Positions 30,827-40,713 are shown, counted from the stretch's first letter. The stretch: 64,000 nt of DNA from CAVSMC01 sp963728935 (GCA_963728935.1 CAVSMC010000001.1:186001-250000), one strand, 5' to 3'. A program made the numbers and translations. The notes: generated by a model from the sequence alone, not told the origin.

Positions 30827-33067
30827 TCAATCGACGCTCTGCCCGCCGGTCTGAAAGATCGCCTGCAGCCGCTCGATCGCATCGGTGCGGTCGAACAGCT
30901 GCGACTGGCGGGCGCGAATGCGAGCGCGCAGGTCGTGGCGCCATTCGATGTCGTCGACGATTCGAGCCGCGATGGCGGCATAGCCGTCGCGGTCGCGTGC
31001 AATCAGTTCCGAGACCCCGAGCAGCGACAACATGCCGGCGCTCTGCCGACCCCGCATGTGCGCGCCCGGCAGCGTCACGATCGGCAGGCCGCATGCGAGC
31101 GCATCGAGGCTCGTGTTGCCACCGGACCAGTGCAGCGTGTCGACCATCGCATCGCAGGCGAGATTGACGCGCAGATAATCCGAATGCGGTAACGGCGGCA
31201 GAACGCGCGTGCGCTCGCGCACGGCAAGGCCGCGCTCGGCGCAGCGGCGCTGCAGCCGCTGCATGAATTGATCGGTGATCGCCGGATGGCGACCGGCGAA
31301 CAAAACGAGCATCGCCCGCCGATTCGCCGCGAGCAGATCCGCGAACAGCGCGTCGTTGTCGGGATGGATCTTGAACAACGACTGAGGACAGAGCAGCAGG
31401 ACCCGGTCGTCCGGCAGACCGAATTCTGCGCGCGCTGCGTCGGACGGCACTTCGGGCCGGCGATAGCTCGTGCCGAGCCCCGGCAGCAGAATGAGCCTTT
31501 CGGTGTATTGCGACTGCGCATCCGCGGGCTCCATCACCTCGCAGCTCAGGAATGCGTCGATCGTCGGATGACCCGTCGAAACCGGGTGTCCCCATGCCGC
31601 GAGCTGGCAAGGCGCAAGGCGCAGAGCCGCCAGCGCGAACGACGTGACGTCCATGCCGAGCTCCGGATAGACGAGCACGTCGAGCGTGTCGCCGCGGATC
31701 GCCGGCGCGACCACCGATGGCCGCGCATCGCTTCCACCGAACGCCCGAAAGACGTCCGCCCGCGTGCGAACGGCTTCCGCGATCGCGTCCATTCCGGGCC
31801 ACAAGTGGTAGACGAACACCTCGAATCGAGCGCGGTCGAGCTCGGTGATCCAGCTCAGGAAATAGCGGCCCACCGTGCCCTCATGCAAGAACGCCGATGC
31901 GAATCCGATGCGTACGCGGCGACCGGCGATGTCGCGGCGGCTGCAGGGTGCATGCCACTGCGGCGCGCCAGCGTCGATCGCGCGCGCGATCAGCTCGGCG
32001 TAGTCGGCTTGCAGCGTGCGATCGTCCTGTCCCTGATAGGCGAGGAAGAAGTTTGTCCACCGCAAGCCATCGATCACTTGATCGGACGTCAAACCCTGCA
32101 CGGCTGCCGGCAGGCCCTGTCGCAGCGCGTCCAGCCCGCTGCGATAAGCGCTGCGCGCCGTCTCGACCGCCTGCGCATCGTCATACACCATCGGGAGCGC
32201 CAGATGCCGTCCGAGCAGCGCGCGCAGCTCGCCGCGGTCCTGCGCATAGGAGCGAGCGAACGCGTCGCGCGCACGCGTCGGATCGCCACGCTCGGACATG
32301 ACCAGCCCCAGATTGAACCATTCGCCGCTGCTTTCATCGGGCGCGGCCTGGATGGCGCGCCAATAGAATTGCGCCGCTTCGTCGAGTTCGTTTCGCTCGC
32401 GCAGCAGTCCCGCGAGCAATACGAGCAACGGCCGAAAAGGCGGCGAATGGGCGGTCTGCGTCAGCGCCGCTCTAACGGTGGCTTCGGCCTGCTCGAGCTC
32501 GCCGACATCGCGTTGCGCTCGGGCGAGATTGGCCGCCGCAAGCACGTAGTCCGGCTTGAGCGTCAGCGCGCGCGCGAACGCTTGTTTGGCTTCCGGCATG
32601 CGTCCCAGCGTACGCAGCGCGCTGCCGAGATTGTTCCAGGCGCGCGCGTGCCGTGGCTCGATCCGAACAGCCGCTTCGAACGCATCGACCGCGCTCGCCG
32701 TGTCACCGGTTTCGCCGAGCAGGATGCCCAGGTAGTTCCATGCTTGGACGAACGCCTGTTTGCGCTCGATCGCGCTGCGCACGCTCGCGATCGCTCCGCT
32801 CATGTCTCCGGTCGCTTCGAGCGATTCGGCGAGCGCGTAATGCGCAATCGCGTCGGCGGGATGCACGCGCACCGCCTGCTGCGCGTGCGCGAGCGCGCCC
32901 GGCTCGTCGCGTGTCTTGCGGCAGCAGGCGGCGAGCATGAGATGCGCGGCGGCGCGCTCGGCCTCGCTCGCGCCCGAGCGCAGAACGGCTTCGCAATCGC
33001 CGCGGGCGCCGGCGATGTCTCCGGCCGAGAGCCGCTCGCGACCCCGTTCGAGATTCGCGGCAGCCAT
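30827..33067 (-). CDS. TPR-containing GT41 (SPINDLY/OGT-like) glycosyltransferase
   Basis: 746 residues from ATG 33067, two bases beyond the upstream stop. Residues 1-290 are about seven tetratricopeptide repeats (AWNYLGILLGETGD, AWNNLGSALRTLGR). Residues 385-740 are the GT41 catalytic region: RVRIGFASAFLHEGTVGRYF with the N-lobe His, CPQSLFKIHPDND with the phosphate-binding Lys, and HWSGGNTSLDALACGLPIV for the nucleotide-sugar site. All key motifs look intact. Family members transfer GlcNAc or fucose to protein Ser/Thr; bacterial homologues in glycan loci are poorly characterised. It lies immediately after a larger GT41 gene. Substrate unknown. Confidence 0.85.
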   Translation of the reverse strand: MAAANLERGRERLSAGDIAGARGDCEAVLRSGASEAERAAAHLMLAACCRKTRDEPGALAHAQQAVRVHPADAIAHYALAESLEATGDMSGAIASVRSAIERKQAFVQAWNYLGILLGETGDTASAVDAFEAAVRIEPRHARAWNNLGSALRTLGRMPEAKQAFARALTLKPDYVLAAANLARAQRDVGELEQAEATVRAALTQTAHSPPFRPLLVLLAGLLRERNELDEAAQFYWRAIQAAPDESSGEWFNLGLVMSERGDPTRARDAFARSYAQDRGELRALLGRHLALPMVYDDAQAVETARSAYRSGLDALRQGLPAAVQGLTSDQVIDGLRWTNFFLAYQGQDDRTLQADYAELIARAIDAGAPQWHAPCSRRDIAGRRVRIGFASAFLHEGTVGRYFLSWITELDRARFEVFVYHLWPGMDAIAEAVRTRADVFRAFGGSDARPSVVAPAIRGDTLDVLVYPELGMDVTSFALAALRLAPCQLAAWGHPVSTGHPTIDAFLSCEVMEPADAQSQYTERLILLPGLGTSYRRPEVPSDAARAEFGLPDDRVLLLCPQSLFKIHPDNDALFADLLAANRRAMLVLFAGRHPAITDQFMQRLQRRCAERGLAVRERTRVLPPLPHSDYLRVNLACDAMVDTLHWSGGNTSLDALACGLPIVTLPGAHMRGRQSAGMLSLLGVSELIARDRDGYAAIAARIVDDIEWRHDLRARIRARQSQLFDRTDAIERLQAIFQTGGQSVD

Positions 33068-33068
33068 T

Positions 33069-36000
33069 TCAGGATTCGCTCGCCGCAACGAGCACTTCCG
33101 GGCATCGCTGCTGCAGCGCTGCTCGATATGCGTCTTCGAGATGGCGCGTGTGAGCGGCCATGTCGGTCAACGGCGAGCGTTCGAGTCCGGCGCGAATATG
33201 CGAGCGCACCTCCCGCGCGAAGCCGGCATCGTGCGCGAGGCGCACGGCAATCTCGACGTACTCCGGTCCGCTTTGCGCAACGGTTTGCGTAACGCCGAGG
33301 TTCGCAAGAATGCTGTACGAGGTCCGCTCGCCGTGGCGGCGCCCACGCAGCGTCACCACCGGCACACCCATGTCGAGCGCCTCGAGCGTGCCGTTGACGC
33401 CGCCGAACGGCATCGGATCGAGCACGAAATCGACCAGCGTGTAGCGCGCCTGGTTCTGCGCGTCGTCGGCGCCTTGCGGCAGGAACACCAGGCGCTCGGT
33501 GCCCATGCGCGCGCAAGCCGCGAGGCGCTCGTAGAACGGCCGTTGCTCGGCGTTGATCGGTGAAAACGCGAGGCGGGCGCGCGGCACGCGCTCCAGCACG
33601 TCACGCCACAGTCCGAGACATCGTCGCGAGAGCTTCAGCGGGCTTACGAAGGCGGCGATCACGATCGCATCGGCGGGTATGCCGAAGCGTTCGCGATGAA
33701 ACGGATGGTCGGCAGCCGGCGCGACATGGCGGTACGGATAGACACAGCCGTCCATCGCGAGCAACTGTTCGATCTGGTGCGTCTGATTTTCCGGAATGTC
33801 GGCGTACCCATCGGTGAGTTTGAAATCGACCGCCGACAGGCCGAGCGAGCCAGCGCTCGCCACATGAGTAAGCTGCACGCGCGCCGGCTTTCGCGCGAGC
33901 ACGCCCGGTTTCGAACCTTTGGTATGCGTAGACAGATCGACGAGCAGATCGAGATCATCGGCAGCGATGCGGGCGGCAGCCGTCGGCTCCGGCAGGTCGG
34001 CGAGCACGGTGAACCCGTCTGCGATGGCGCGAAAGCGCCCGGTCCACTCGTCTTCCTCGCGCGACAGCGAGTAGAAGCGAAGCTCGAAGCGCCGCCGATC
34101 GTGATGCTCAATGGCCTGCCAAACCATTTTGCCCATCACGTGATCGCGCATGTCGGCAGAAAGATAGCCGATGCGCAACCGGCCCGGCCGCCGCTGCGTC
34201 GGTGGCGGCGCCGGCTCACCGTAGACGAGCCGCGCGGCCGCATCGTAGCTCAGCGCGAAACTGTGCAGCATTTCCGGTTCGACGTCGAAGAACAGCAGCA
34301 AGTAGAGCAGTTGCTCCAGCGCATCGACGAGCTCAATCCGGGTGCGCGCCACGAAGCGCCGATCGGCCAGCGCTTCGAGATATCGGTCGAGGCGTTCGAA
34401 TTCGGCGAAGTGCTGGCAGACTTCCAGCGCTTGCACGGCGAGCGCGAACGCGTCTGGGCACGCGGCCTCGAACGCCGCGAAGTTGGCGCGCCAGTCGTCG
34501 TAGCGGCGCGCGGCATACAACACATCGCCGAGGTTGCGGTATGCGGCAACGTGTCGAGGATCGCTCGCGAGCACGTGGCGGTAGGCCGCAATCGCACCAT
34601 CGGTCGCGCCACGCTCCTGGAACACGACGCCGAGATTGAATTCGGCATCGGTGAGGTCGGGCCGCAGCGTCAGCGCGCGCTGATAGGCTCGTGCGGCATC
34701 GCCATGTCGGCCCTGCATGTGCAACGCAACGCCATGGTTGTAGTGCGTGTCACCGTCGATGACATCGAGGGCGAGCGCGCGCGCGAAACGCGCCGCGGCG
34801 GCTGCGCCATCGCGCCGCGCAAGCTGTGCGAGACCCGCCACGCGCCAGAGTCCAACGTGCTCGGGCGCGACGGCGAGATGTTGCTCGGTCAGCTTCAAGG
34901 CAAGCGCGGAATCGCCCGCGTCGATCGCCGATTTTGCGGCGGCGACCCGTGCATCGACGTATCTCGGCGCCGCAGCGATGGCCGCAGCAAAATCGGCGCG
35001 CGCCCCGGCGGCGTCACCGGCGTCGCGCCGAAGCACGCCGCGCAAATAGAGCGCCGGCGCGTAACCGGGCTGGCGGGCGATGACGTCGGCGTAGCGCCGC
35101 TCCGCTTCGTCGATATCGTGCCGTTGATGCGCGCGCACCGCGTCGTCCATCAAGGCCGCCATCATCGCCGGACCTGCGGTTGCGGCCGGTGAGCGCGCGA
35201 GATGCGTCTTGCGGTCCATCACGGCTGAGAGCAACGCGTCGGTATTGGCGAACACTTCATCGACCAGCGGCACGGCGTGCGGCGCCGGCAACGCGTCGAG
35301 CGTGAATAGCTCTCGCGCCGGCCGCTGACCGAGCAGAGGCCCAATCGGCGCCGTCAGTCCGACCAGGTCGACGAGCACGTCGGCATCGAGCGCACCCAGC
35401 CGCTTGGCGTCGTCGGCGCTCGGCGAGCGGGGCAACTCCAGACGCTGCAGCGCGCCGGACACCGATCGGTCAAGCTCGGATGGCAAGGCCGAACCGCCGA
35501 TGATCGCAGCAACGATTTCATATTGAGGGCTCGACAGCCGGGCGAGGCGCGTGAACGCCGCGGCAACGCGGTGGTCACTGCAATCAGCGTCGATGAGTAC
35601 GACGCTGCGCAGTGCGTCCCCGGCGGTTCGTCTTGGCCAAGGCAACGGCACAACGGCGGCGAACGCCTCGACGCATAGCCGCGCATATCGAGTTCGCAAT
35701 GCGGCCTGCTCGGCAACGCCAGCCGCCATTGCCGCGAGCGCGATGCGGCGCAACGAATCATGGTCCGCTGCCGAGTAAGGCCGTCGCGATGCGCGCGACC
35801 AACCGCCCGCTTGCGCAATCGTCGGCCACGCCGACGACCGCTCGACAAGCAACGCGAGGCAAAGCGCAGGCATCCGGGCGCCGATGCCGTCGTCGGTCGA
35901 AGCCACGGCAATGCGATCGAGGATCGGCCCGCACGCCGCCGAATCGTCGATTCGCTGCAACGTTGCGGCGAGCGGACCCGCCACCGACGGCACGGTGAGC

Positions 36001-36440
36001 AGCGCCGGATCGTGCGTCAGCGCTTGCGTAACGCGCGTCGACGCCTCGATTCTTTGTTGCGACGACGTCGGGGGCCTGCTCGCAAGGTCGGCGATGCCCC
36101 AAAGCGCCTGCGCTCGCGTCAGATCCGGCGCGAGGGCCGCAGCACGCGCAGCGGCGTCGGCCGCATCCGGATAGTCTCCCAGCACGACAAGTGCTTCGGC
36201 CAGCGAGAGATGGGCGAGGGCTTCGTTCGGATCAACCTCGCAGGCGAGGCGCCATTCGGCGACGGCTTCCTGCCATCGGCCGAGATCCTGAAGCACTTGC
36301 GCAAGATGGACGTGAGAGGCGGCAGCGCGCGGGTTTGCGCGGATCGCACGACGCAAGCACAGCATCGCATCGATGGGCAGCCTCTGCTGTTGATGCGTGC
36401 GGGCGCGCTCGAGCCATTGATCGTGATCGTTAGCTGCCAT
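33069..36440 (-). CDS. Large TPR/GT41 protein with an internal duplication
   Basis: 1,123 residues from ATG 36440, overlapping the upstream stop (ATGA). Modules in order: TPRs (about 5-115); a degenerate GT41 N-lobe (275-405); a second TPR array (430-660); a GT41 region (752-1115). The first lobe mirrors the second: VVLIDADCSDHR (280-291) against IGYLSADMRDHV (757-768), and LDADVLVDLVG against DDLDLLVDLST. No second Rossmann lobe follows the first copy. The active copy keeps RDH (His767), FVSPLKLS (Lys936) and DPMPFGGVNGTLEAL, somewhat different from the shorter neighbour. A regulatory or acceptor-binding role for the decayed half is possible. Target unknown. Confidence 0.8.
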   Translation of the reverse strand: MAANDHDQWLERARTHQQQRLPIDAMLCLRRAIRANPRAAASHVHLAQVLQDLGRWQEAVAEWRLACEVDPNEALAHLSLAEALVVLGDYPDAADAAARAAALAPDLTRAQALWGIADLASRPPTSSQQRIEASTRVTQALTHDPALLTVPSVAGPLAATLQRIDDSAACGPILDRIAVASTDDGIGARMPALCLALLVERSSAWPTIAQAGGWSRASRRPYSAADHDSLRRIALAAMAAGVAEQAALRTRYARLCVEAFAAVVPLPWPRRTAGDALRSVVLIDADCSDHRVAAAFTRLARLSSPQYEIVAAIIGGSALPSELDRSVSGALQRLELPRSPSADDAKRLGALDADVLVDLVGLTAPIGPLLGQRPARELFTLDALPAPHAVPLVDEVFANTDALLSAVMDRKTHLARSPAATAGPAMMAALMDDAVRAHQRHDIDEAERRYADVIARQPGYAPALYLRGVLRRDAGDAAGARADFAAAIAAAPRYVDARVAAAKSAIDAGDSALALKLTEQHLAVAPEHVGLWRVAGLAQLARRDGAAAAARFARALALDVIDGDTHYNHGVALHMQGRHGDAARAYQRALTLRPDLTDAEFNLGVVFQERGATDGAIAAYRHVLASDPRHVAAYRNLGDVLYAARRYDDWRANFAAFEAACPDAFALAVQALEVCQHFAEFERLDRYLEALADRRFVARTRIELVDALEQLLYLLLFFDVEPEMLHSFALSYDAAARLVYGEPAPPPTQRRPGRLRIGYLSADMRDHVMGKMVWQAIEHHDRRRFELRFYSLSREEDEWTGRFRAIADGFTVLADLPEPTAAARIAADDLDLLVDLSTHTKGSKPGVLARKPARVQLTHVASAGSLGLSAVDFKLTDGYADIPENQTHQIEQLLAMDGCVYPYRHVAPAADHPFHRERFGIPADAIVIAAFVSPLKLSRRCLGLWRDVLERVPRARLAFSPINAEQRPFYERLAACARMGTERLVFLPQGADDAQNQARYTLVDFVLDPMPFGGVNGTLEALDMGVPVVTLRGRRHGERTSYSILANLGVTQTVAQSGPEYVEIAVRLAHDAGFAREVRSHIRAGLERSPLTDMAAHTRHLEDAYRAALQQRCPEVLVAASES

Positions 36441-38842
36441 CAGAGCTCGTGCAGGCGCGACTTCAGCGCGTCGACGATCGGGCGCGGCGTGATGTGGAAC
36501 AGCAAGCGGCCCGCGAGCGTAGGTCGGATCCGCAACGCCCAGCGGGCGACTCGACCTGGCCACGGCGGCGCGGCCGAAGGCGGCACCGCCGGCGCGGGTG
36601 GCGAGGTCGATACCGAAACAGCGGCAACTTCGTCGGCGAGCGTTGCCGGTTCCGGCTTCGGCGCATGCCACGGCCGATAGCCGAGCGCGTCGCGAAGACG
36701 CGCGGGATCGAGCGAAGGTGCAGCATGCGCCGCCGATTCGGCACGCGGCGCCGCGCAAGCTGCGTACAGCCTCAATGTGCGTTCGCTCATCGTCCGCAAC
36801 GTCGATTGCGGTGCCGCGCGCGCACGCGCGGCCGCTGCCGACAGCAACTCCTGCGGCGGCGCAAGCCGCGACTCGATGGTGTCGAGCATGCGCTCTTCGC
36901 TCGCCCATTCTTCTTCGCGCCAAATCCAGCCGGCGCCTGTTTCGCGCATCCGTTCAGCGAGCGCACCGATCGGCGGCACGATCGCCGGACGACCCGCCGC
37001 CCACGCTTCCGACAACGTGAAGCTGAACGTCTCCGGTCCCGCCGACGGATAGATCACCAGGCGTACGCGATAGTGCCGCAGCAGGTCCGGCAAATCGCGC
37101 GGATCGTATCGGCCGTGGATCGTGAACCGCGCATCGTCGCTTTGCCAGGGCCCATGCTCGCGATCGAGATAACCAATCAGCACGAACCGTATGGCGGCAT
37201 TGCGCTCGCGCGCAAGCGCGACGAGGCGCTCCAGCCGGCGCGCTCCTTTGTCGGGTCCGATCGCGCCGAGCACGGCGACGCTGGGCACGTCGTCATCGGG
37301 CAGCATGACCGCAAGCCGAGCGCTGCTCGAACCGCCGTTTGCAGCTTTGCTCTCGGCGCGCAGTTGCGCTGCCCAGACGCCCGGCGCGCCGTGCGCAATC
37401 ACCTCGACCCGAAGGCCGGGAAAGTATCGGTCGAGCGTCGCGGCAGCCCATCGCGACGGCGCGATCAGGAACGCCGCATTCGCGAGCAGCTTCCGATGTT
37501 GGTCGCGCCACGCGACGATGTCGACGTCGGCAAAGGCCGGCTGAGCCTGCAGACAGGCGGCGCAGATCGCCGGATCTGTTTGCGCGCCGCAGTACTTGCC
37601 GTCGTGTCCGAGAAACGTGATCGTCGGACATGCGAAATTGAGATCGTGAACGGTGTAGCCGTAGCGCACATGCGATGCGGCGAGCGCTTCGGTGAGGCCG
37701 GTGCGGCAACCCGAAATGTTATGCAGGTGGATGAACGTGATCCCGAACGCCGTGCAGAGTCCTCCGACAAAAGCGGACCACGGCTCATCGGCGAGCCGCG
37801 TGACATTGAACGCGCGCACCGTGCAATCGTCGAGATGCTCCTCCAATTGCCACGCATCCCCGACCGCGATCGCGAGGTAGTGGCGGAACTCGCGCCGCGA
37901 CGCATCGATCAGCGCCCGCACGTGATGTTCGGTGCCGCCGCCGTGACCGTGGATGACGTGCAGCACTGCGCCCGAAGGTCCAGCGCTCACGCGCCACTGC
38001 GTGAGCGCGACTTCCCGCAGCGGGCGCAACGGATCGGCGGCAATGTAGTCGCGCACCATCGTGGCGTAGTGCGGATGGCGCTCAAGCAACAGCGCGAGGT
38101 TACGCGTCCCGAGCTCCGCCTTCTGCCCGGCAAACGAGCGGCCGCCCAGATGAAGGACGAAGGCGTCGTCGCATAGCACGTTGCGATAGCCCGCGCGCAC
38201 TGCGCGCAGACAGAAGTCGTTCTCCTCGCCGTAGCCGCGGCCGAAAATCGCATCGAACGCGCCAATCGCATCGAGCAGATGCCGGCGCACGTACAGACAG
38301 AATCCCACGCCGGTCGGCAGCTCCGGATACGTCGGCACGGCAGCGCGCGAAAGCGCCGCGCGCACGGGCTCGGGATCGGCGCCGTGCGGCCACGGGTTGT
38401 CACGGCAGAATTGCGGAAACGAGCAGATTTCGGCGTTGTTCGAGAACGGCGTGATCGTGCCGATCGTCGGATCGGAGCGCGCGCAGCGCGACAGCGCGTC
38501 GAGCCAGCCGGCGGTGACGACGGTGTCCGAATTGAGCAGCACCACATCGGCGCGCGAGAGCTGCATGCCGCGGTTGGCGGTGCCGATGAAGCCGAGATTG
38601 CTCGCATTGCGCAGCAGCGCGACGTGGCGCAGCCCTCGTTGCGCGAGCTCGGCGAAATAAGCGGCAATCGCTTGATCCGGCGACGCGTCGTCGATCAGCA
38701 CCAGCCGGTATGGCAGCGTCGTGTGCAGCAGTACGCTGTCGACGCAGCGCACGAGATCGGATGCTGCGTTGTACACGGGTACGACGACGTCGATCGCCGC
38801 GTTGCCGTCGCCGTCGATCAGCGGGGTGGCGTCGTGCGTCAC
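36440..38842 (-). CDS. GT2-GT4 fusion glycosyltransferase
   Basis: 800 residues from a GTG start. Residues 15-280 are a GT-A family 2 transferase (VVVPVYNAASDLVRCVDSV; VLLNSDTVV with the metal-site Asp; GYGEENDFCLRA as the ED motif). Residues 300-670 are a GT4-type GT-B enzyme (VLHVIHGHGGGTEHHVRAL; TVHDLNFACPTI with a downstream Cys cluster; YPSAGPETFSFTLSEAWAAG). The last 110 residues are Ala/Pro-rich and end in a basic, amphipathic stretch. A bifunctional enzyme could add two consecutive residues of one repeat. It lies 13 nt after the coiled-coil methyltransferase and overlaps the GT41 start. Confidence 0.87.
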   Translation of the reverse strand: MTHDATPLIDGDGNAAIDVVVPVYNAASDLVRCVDSVLLHTTLPYRLVLIDDASPDQAIAAYFAELAQRGLRHVALLRNASNLGFIGTANRGMQLSRADVVLLNSDTVVTAGWLDALSRCARSDPTIGTITPFSNNAEICSFPQFCRDNPWPHGADPEPVRAALSRAAVPTYPELPTGVGFCLYVRRHLLDAIGAFDAIFGRGYGEENDFCLRAVRAGYRNVLCDDAFVLHLGGRSFAGQKAELGTRNLALLLERHPHYATMVRDYIAADPLRPLREVALTQWRVSAGPSGAVLHVIHGHGGGTEHHVRALIDASRREFRHYLAIAVGDAWQLEEHLDDCTVRAFNVTRLADEPWSAFVGGLCTAFGITFIHLHNISGCRTGLTEALAASHVRYGYTVHDLNFACPTITFLGHDGKYCGAQTDPAICAACLQAQPAFADVDIVAWRDQHRKLLANAAFLIAPSRWAAATLDRYFPGLRVEVIAHGAPGVWAAQLRAESKAANGGSSSARLAVMLPDDDVPSVAVLGAIGPDKGARRLERLVALARERNAAIRFVLIGYLDREHGPWQSDDARFTIHGRYDPRDLPDLLRHYRVRLVIYPSAGPETFSFTLSEAWAAGRPAIVPPIGALAERMRETGAGWIWREEEWASEERMLDTIESRLAPPQELLSAAAARARAAPQSTLRTMSERTLRLYAACAAPRAESAAHAAPSLDPARLRDALGYRPWHAPKPEPATLADEVAAVSVSTSPPAPAVPPSAAPPWPGRVARWALRIRPTLAGRLLFHITPRPIVDALKSRLHEL

Positions 38843-38855
38843 GTGCGGTCCGTGC

Positions 38856-40112
38856 TCATTGCCCCGACAGCCGGCGCCACCACAGCCGCGTTCGCATCCA
38901 CGGCAACAGCAGCCACCATCGGAAGCTCTGACGATAGACGATCAGCCGCTCCTGCGCCGCGAGCCCCGCATCGAGCCGGTGCTGCTCGGCCGCGAGCTCG
39001 GCGATGTTCTGTTGCGCTTCGCTCAGCTCGCTATCGCGCTGGGCGAGCCGGTCGCGCGCCTGCGCAAGCTCCGCCTGTGAGTGCGCGAGCTCCGCTTGTG
39101 CGTGCGTGAGCGCGGCCCGCGCATGCTCGAGCACGATCTGCGCGTGCGCGGAATCGCTACGCTCGGTCGACAGTGCGCGCTCGTTGTCGATCCGCGACTG
39201 TTCGTACGCGGCAAGCTGAGCGTCGCGCTCGGCGACGACGCGGCGATGCTCGGCAAGGAGCGTCTCGAGGTGCTGGATGTGCAACAACTGCCGATCGCAC
39301 GCCGCGTCACGCTCCCTGAGCAGCGCGTCGAGCCGCAATGTCTCGCTCGCGGCGGCCTCAATTCGCTTGAGCTCGCCGTCATCGCGGTCGGTGAACACCG
39401 AAACGCGCGGTTCGGCGGAGGGAAGCGCAGCTTCATGCTTGGCTGCGATTACGACGTAGTACATCGCCTCGGGCGCACCCGCCGGGCCGACCGCGCTGCC
39501 ATCGCCGAGCCACGCCTCGGCTTCGCGCGCAGGTGCTGCGCTCCACAGCGCGGAGGCAACCAGCGGCGCCTGGTGATACCAGCGTTGCGCCGGCAGCACG
39601 TCGGCGAGCAGACGAGCGAGCTCGTCGCCGTAGAGCTCGTGCTGATGAAACGGGTTGTGATAGCCGCGCGCGTCGCTGTAGCGCCGACGATTGGGGGACG
39701 AGAGCACCAGCAGGCCGTCGGCGCTCAACACGCGAGCGAGCTCGGCAAGCAGTAGCGGCTGATCTTCGGCTGCCAAGTGCTCGATCGTCTCGAACGAGAC
39801 GGCGAGATCGACGGCGCCGTCGGCAAGCGGCAGCGCGGTGACCGAGCCCCTCAGGTAGCTCAAGTTCGCGTGTCCGGCGTACGTCGATTGCGCGCGCGCG
39901 ATCGTCGGCGCATCGATGTCGACGCCGACGGCAGACGTTGCGGCCTGCGCGAGCAGCGCGGTCCCGTAGCCTTCGCCGCATGCGGCATCGAGCACGCGCC
40001 GGTCGGCGGCGAGGCGGCGAGCAAACGCGTAGCGGTGCCAATGCTCGTACGCAATGTCACCCGGCGTCCCGGGCAAGAACCGCTCACCGGTAAATTCGAC
40101 GTTGTCAGCCAT
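38856..40112 (-). CDS. SAM methyltransferase with C-terminal coiled coil and amphipathic tail
   Basis: 418 residues. Residues 25-210 are a class I methyltransferase (RVLDAACGEGYGTALLA; acidic VDID; VSFETIEHL; SSPNRRRYS). Residues 245-390 are continuous heptad-rich coiled coil with repeating AELAHSQAELAQ units. The C-terminus (YRQSFRWWLLLPWMRTRLWW) is Trp/Arg-rich and could lie on the membrane. Order and tail recall WbdD, where the methyltransferase caps the glycan, the coiled coil measures length and a C-terminal helix binds the membrane; no kinase domain is present here. Probable capping enzyme for the glycan exported by the second Wzm/Wzt pair. Confidence 0.78.
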   Translation of the reverse strand: MADNVEFTGERFLPGTPGDIAYEHWHRYAFARRLAADRRVLDAACGEGYGTALLAQAATSAVGVDIDAPTIARAQSTYAGHANLSYLRGSVTALPLADGAVDLAVSFETIEHLAAEDQPLLLAELARVLSADGLLVLSSPNRRRYSDARGYHNPFHQHELYGDELARLLADVLPAQRWYHQAPLVASALWSAAPAREAEAWLGDGSAVGPAGAPEAMYYVVIAAKHEAALPSAEPRVSVFTDRDDGELKRIEAAASETLRLDALLRERDAACDRQLLHIQHLETLLAEHRRVVAERDAQLAAYEQSRIDNERALSTERSDSAHAQIVLEHARAALTHAQAELAHSQAELAQARDRLAQRDSELSEAQQNIAELAAEQHRLDAGLAAQERLIVYRQSFRWWLLLPWMRTRLWWRRLSGQ

Positions 40113-40127
40113 CTCGAGCCGCAGCGA

Positions 40128-40682
40128 TCAAGACTGTTTCGGCGTGCATTCCAGATACATGCTGACGGCATCCGCGGGACGACGCAAATCGAGCCCGCGC
40201 AGCGCCTCGAAGCGGCTCTCGTTGTAAGACACCGCAATGGTGGCAAGACCCGCCGCGTCCGCCAGCGCCGAGAACGTCGAGCGATCGTACTGGAAACGTC
40301 CGGCGAGCTTCATGCCGAGGTTGAACACCTCGCATGCAGTGCCCGTTACGAGCTTGACGCCGACGAACGTGTTCCAGATGCGCACGAGCCCGTCGGGTTG
40401 CTCCAGATACATGCGCGCGAATCGAGCCAGATCGGGGGTGAGCACGCGCAGCGCGCCGCGCGGCTTCAGCACGCGCCGGCATTCCTGAAGGAAGCGAAGC
40501 AGGTCGCCCGGCTCGAGCTGCGCGATGAAATCCTCGGTGTGCATGTAATCGGCGCATCGATCGGCGAGCGGCAGCGGACGGCCAAGGTCGGCGACGATGT
40601 CAGGCCGCGACGCTTGATCGATATCGACGTTGATCCATCCGTCGAGCGGATAAGGACCGGACCCGAAGTTTATCTTGACCAC
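40128..40682 (-). CDS. Small SAM-dependent methyltransferase-like protein
   Basis: 184 residues from a GTG with GGGG about 7 nt upstream. INFGSGPYPLDGWINVDID is a shortened methyltransferase glycine loop with the following acidic strand end. LRFLQECRRVLKPRGALRVLTPD is the conserved helix-strand of the Methyltransf_11 type. At 184 residues it is a minimal version, and proteins of this kind often accompany O-antigen glycosyltransferases. It lies 15 nt before the coiled-coil methyltransferase gene. Substrate not identifiable. Confidence 0.65.
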   Translation of the reverse strand: MVKINFGSGPYPLDGWINVDIDQASRPDIVADLGRPLPLADRCADYMHTEDFIAQLEPGDLLRFLQECRRVLKPRGALRVLTPDLARFARMYLEQPDGLVRIWNTFVGVKLVTGTACEVFNLGMKLAGRFQYDRSTFSALADAAGLATIAVSYNESRFEALRGLDLRRPADAVSMYLECTPKQS

Positions 40683-40713
40683 AACCGACCCCGTTTTGCC
40701 GATTGCCTTCGAT

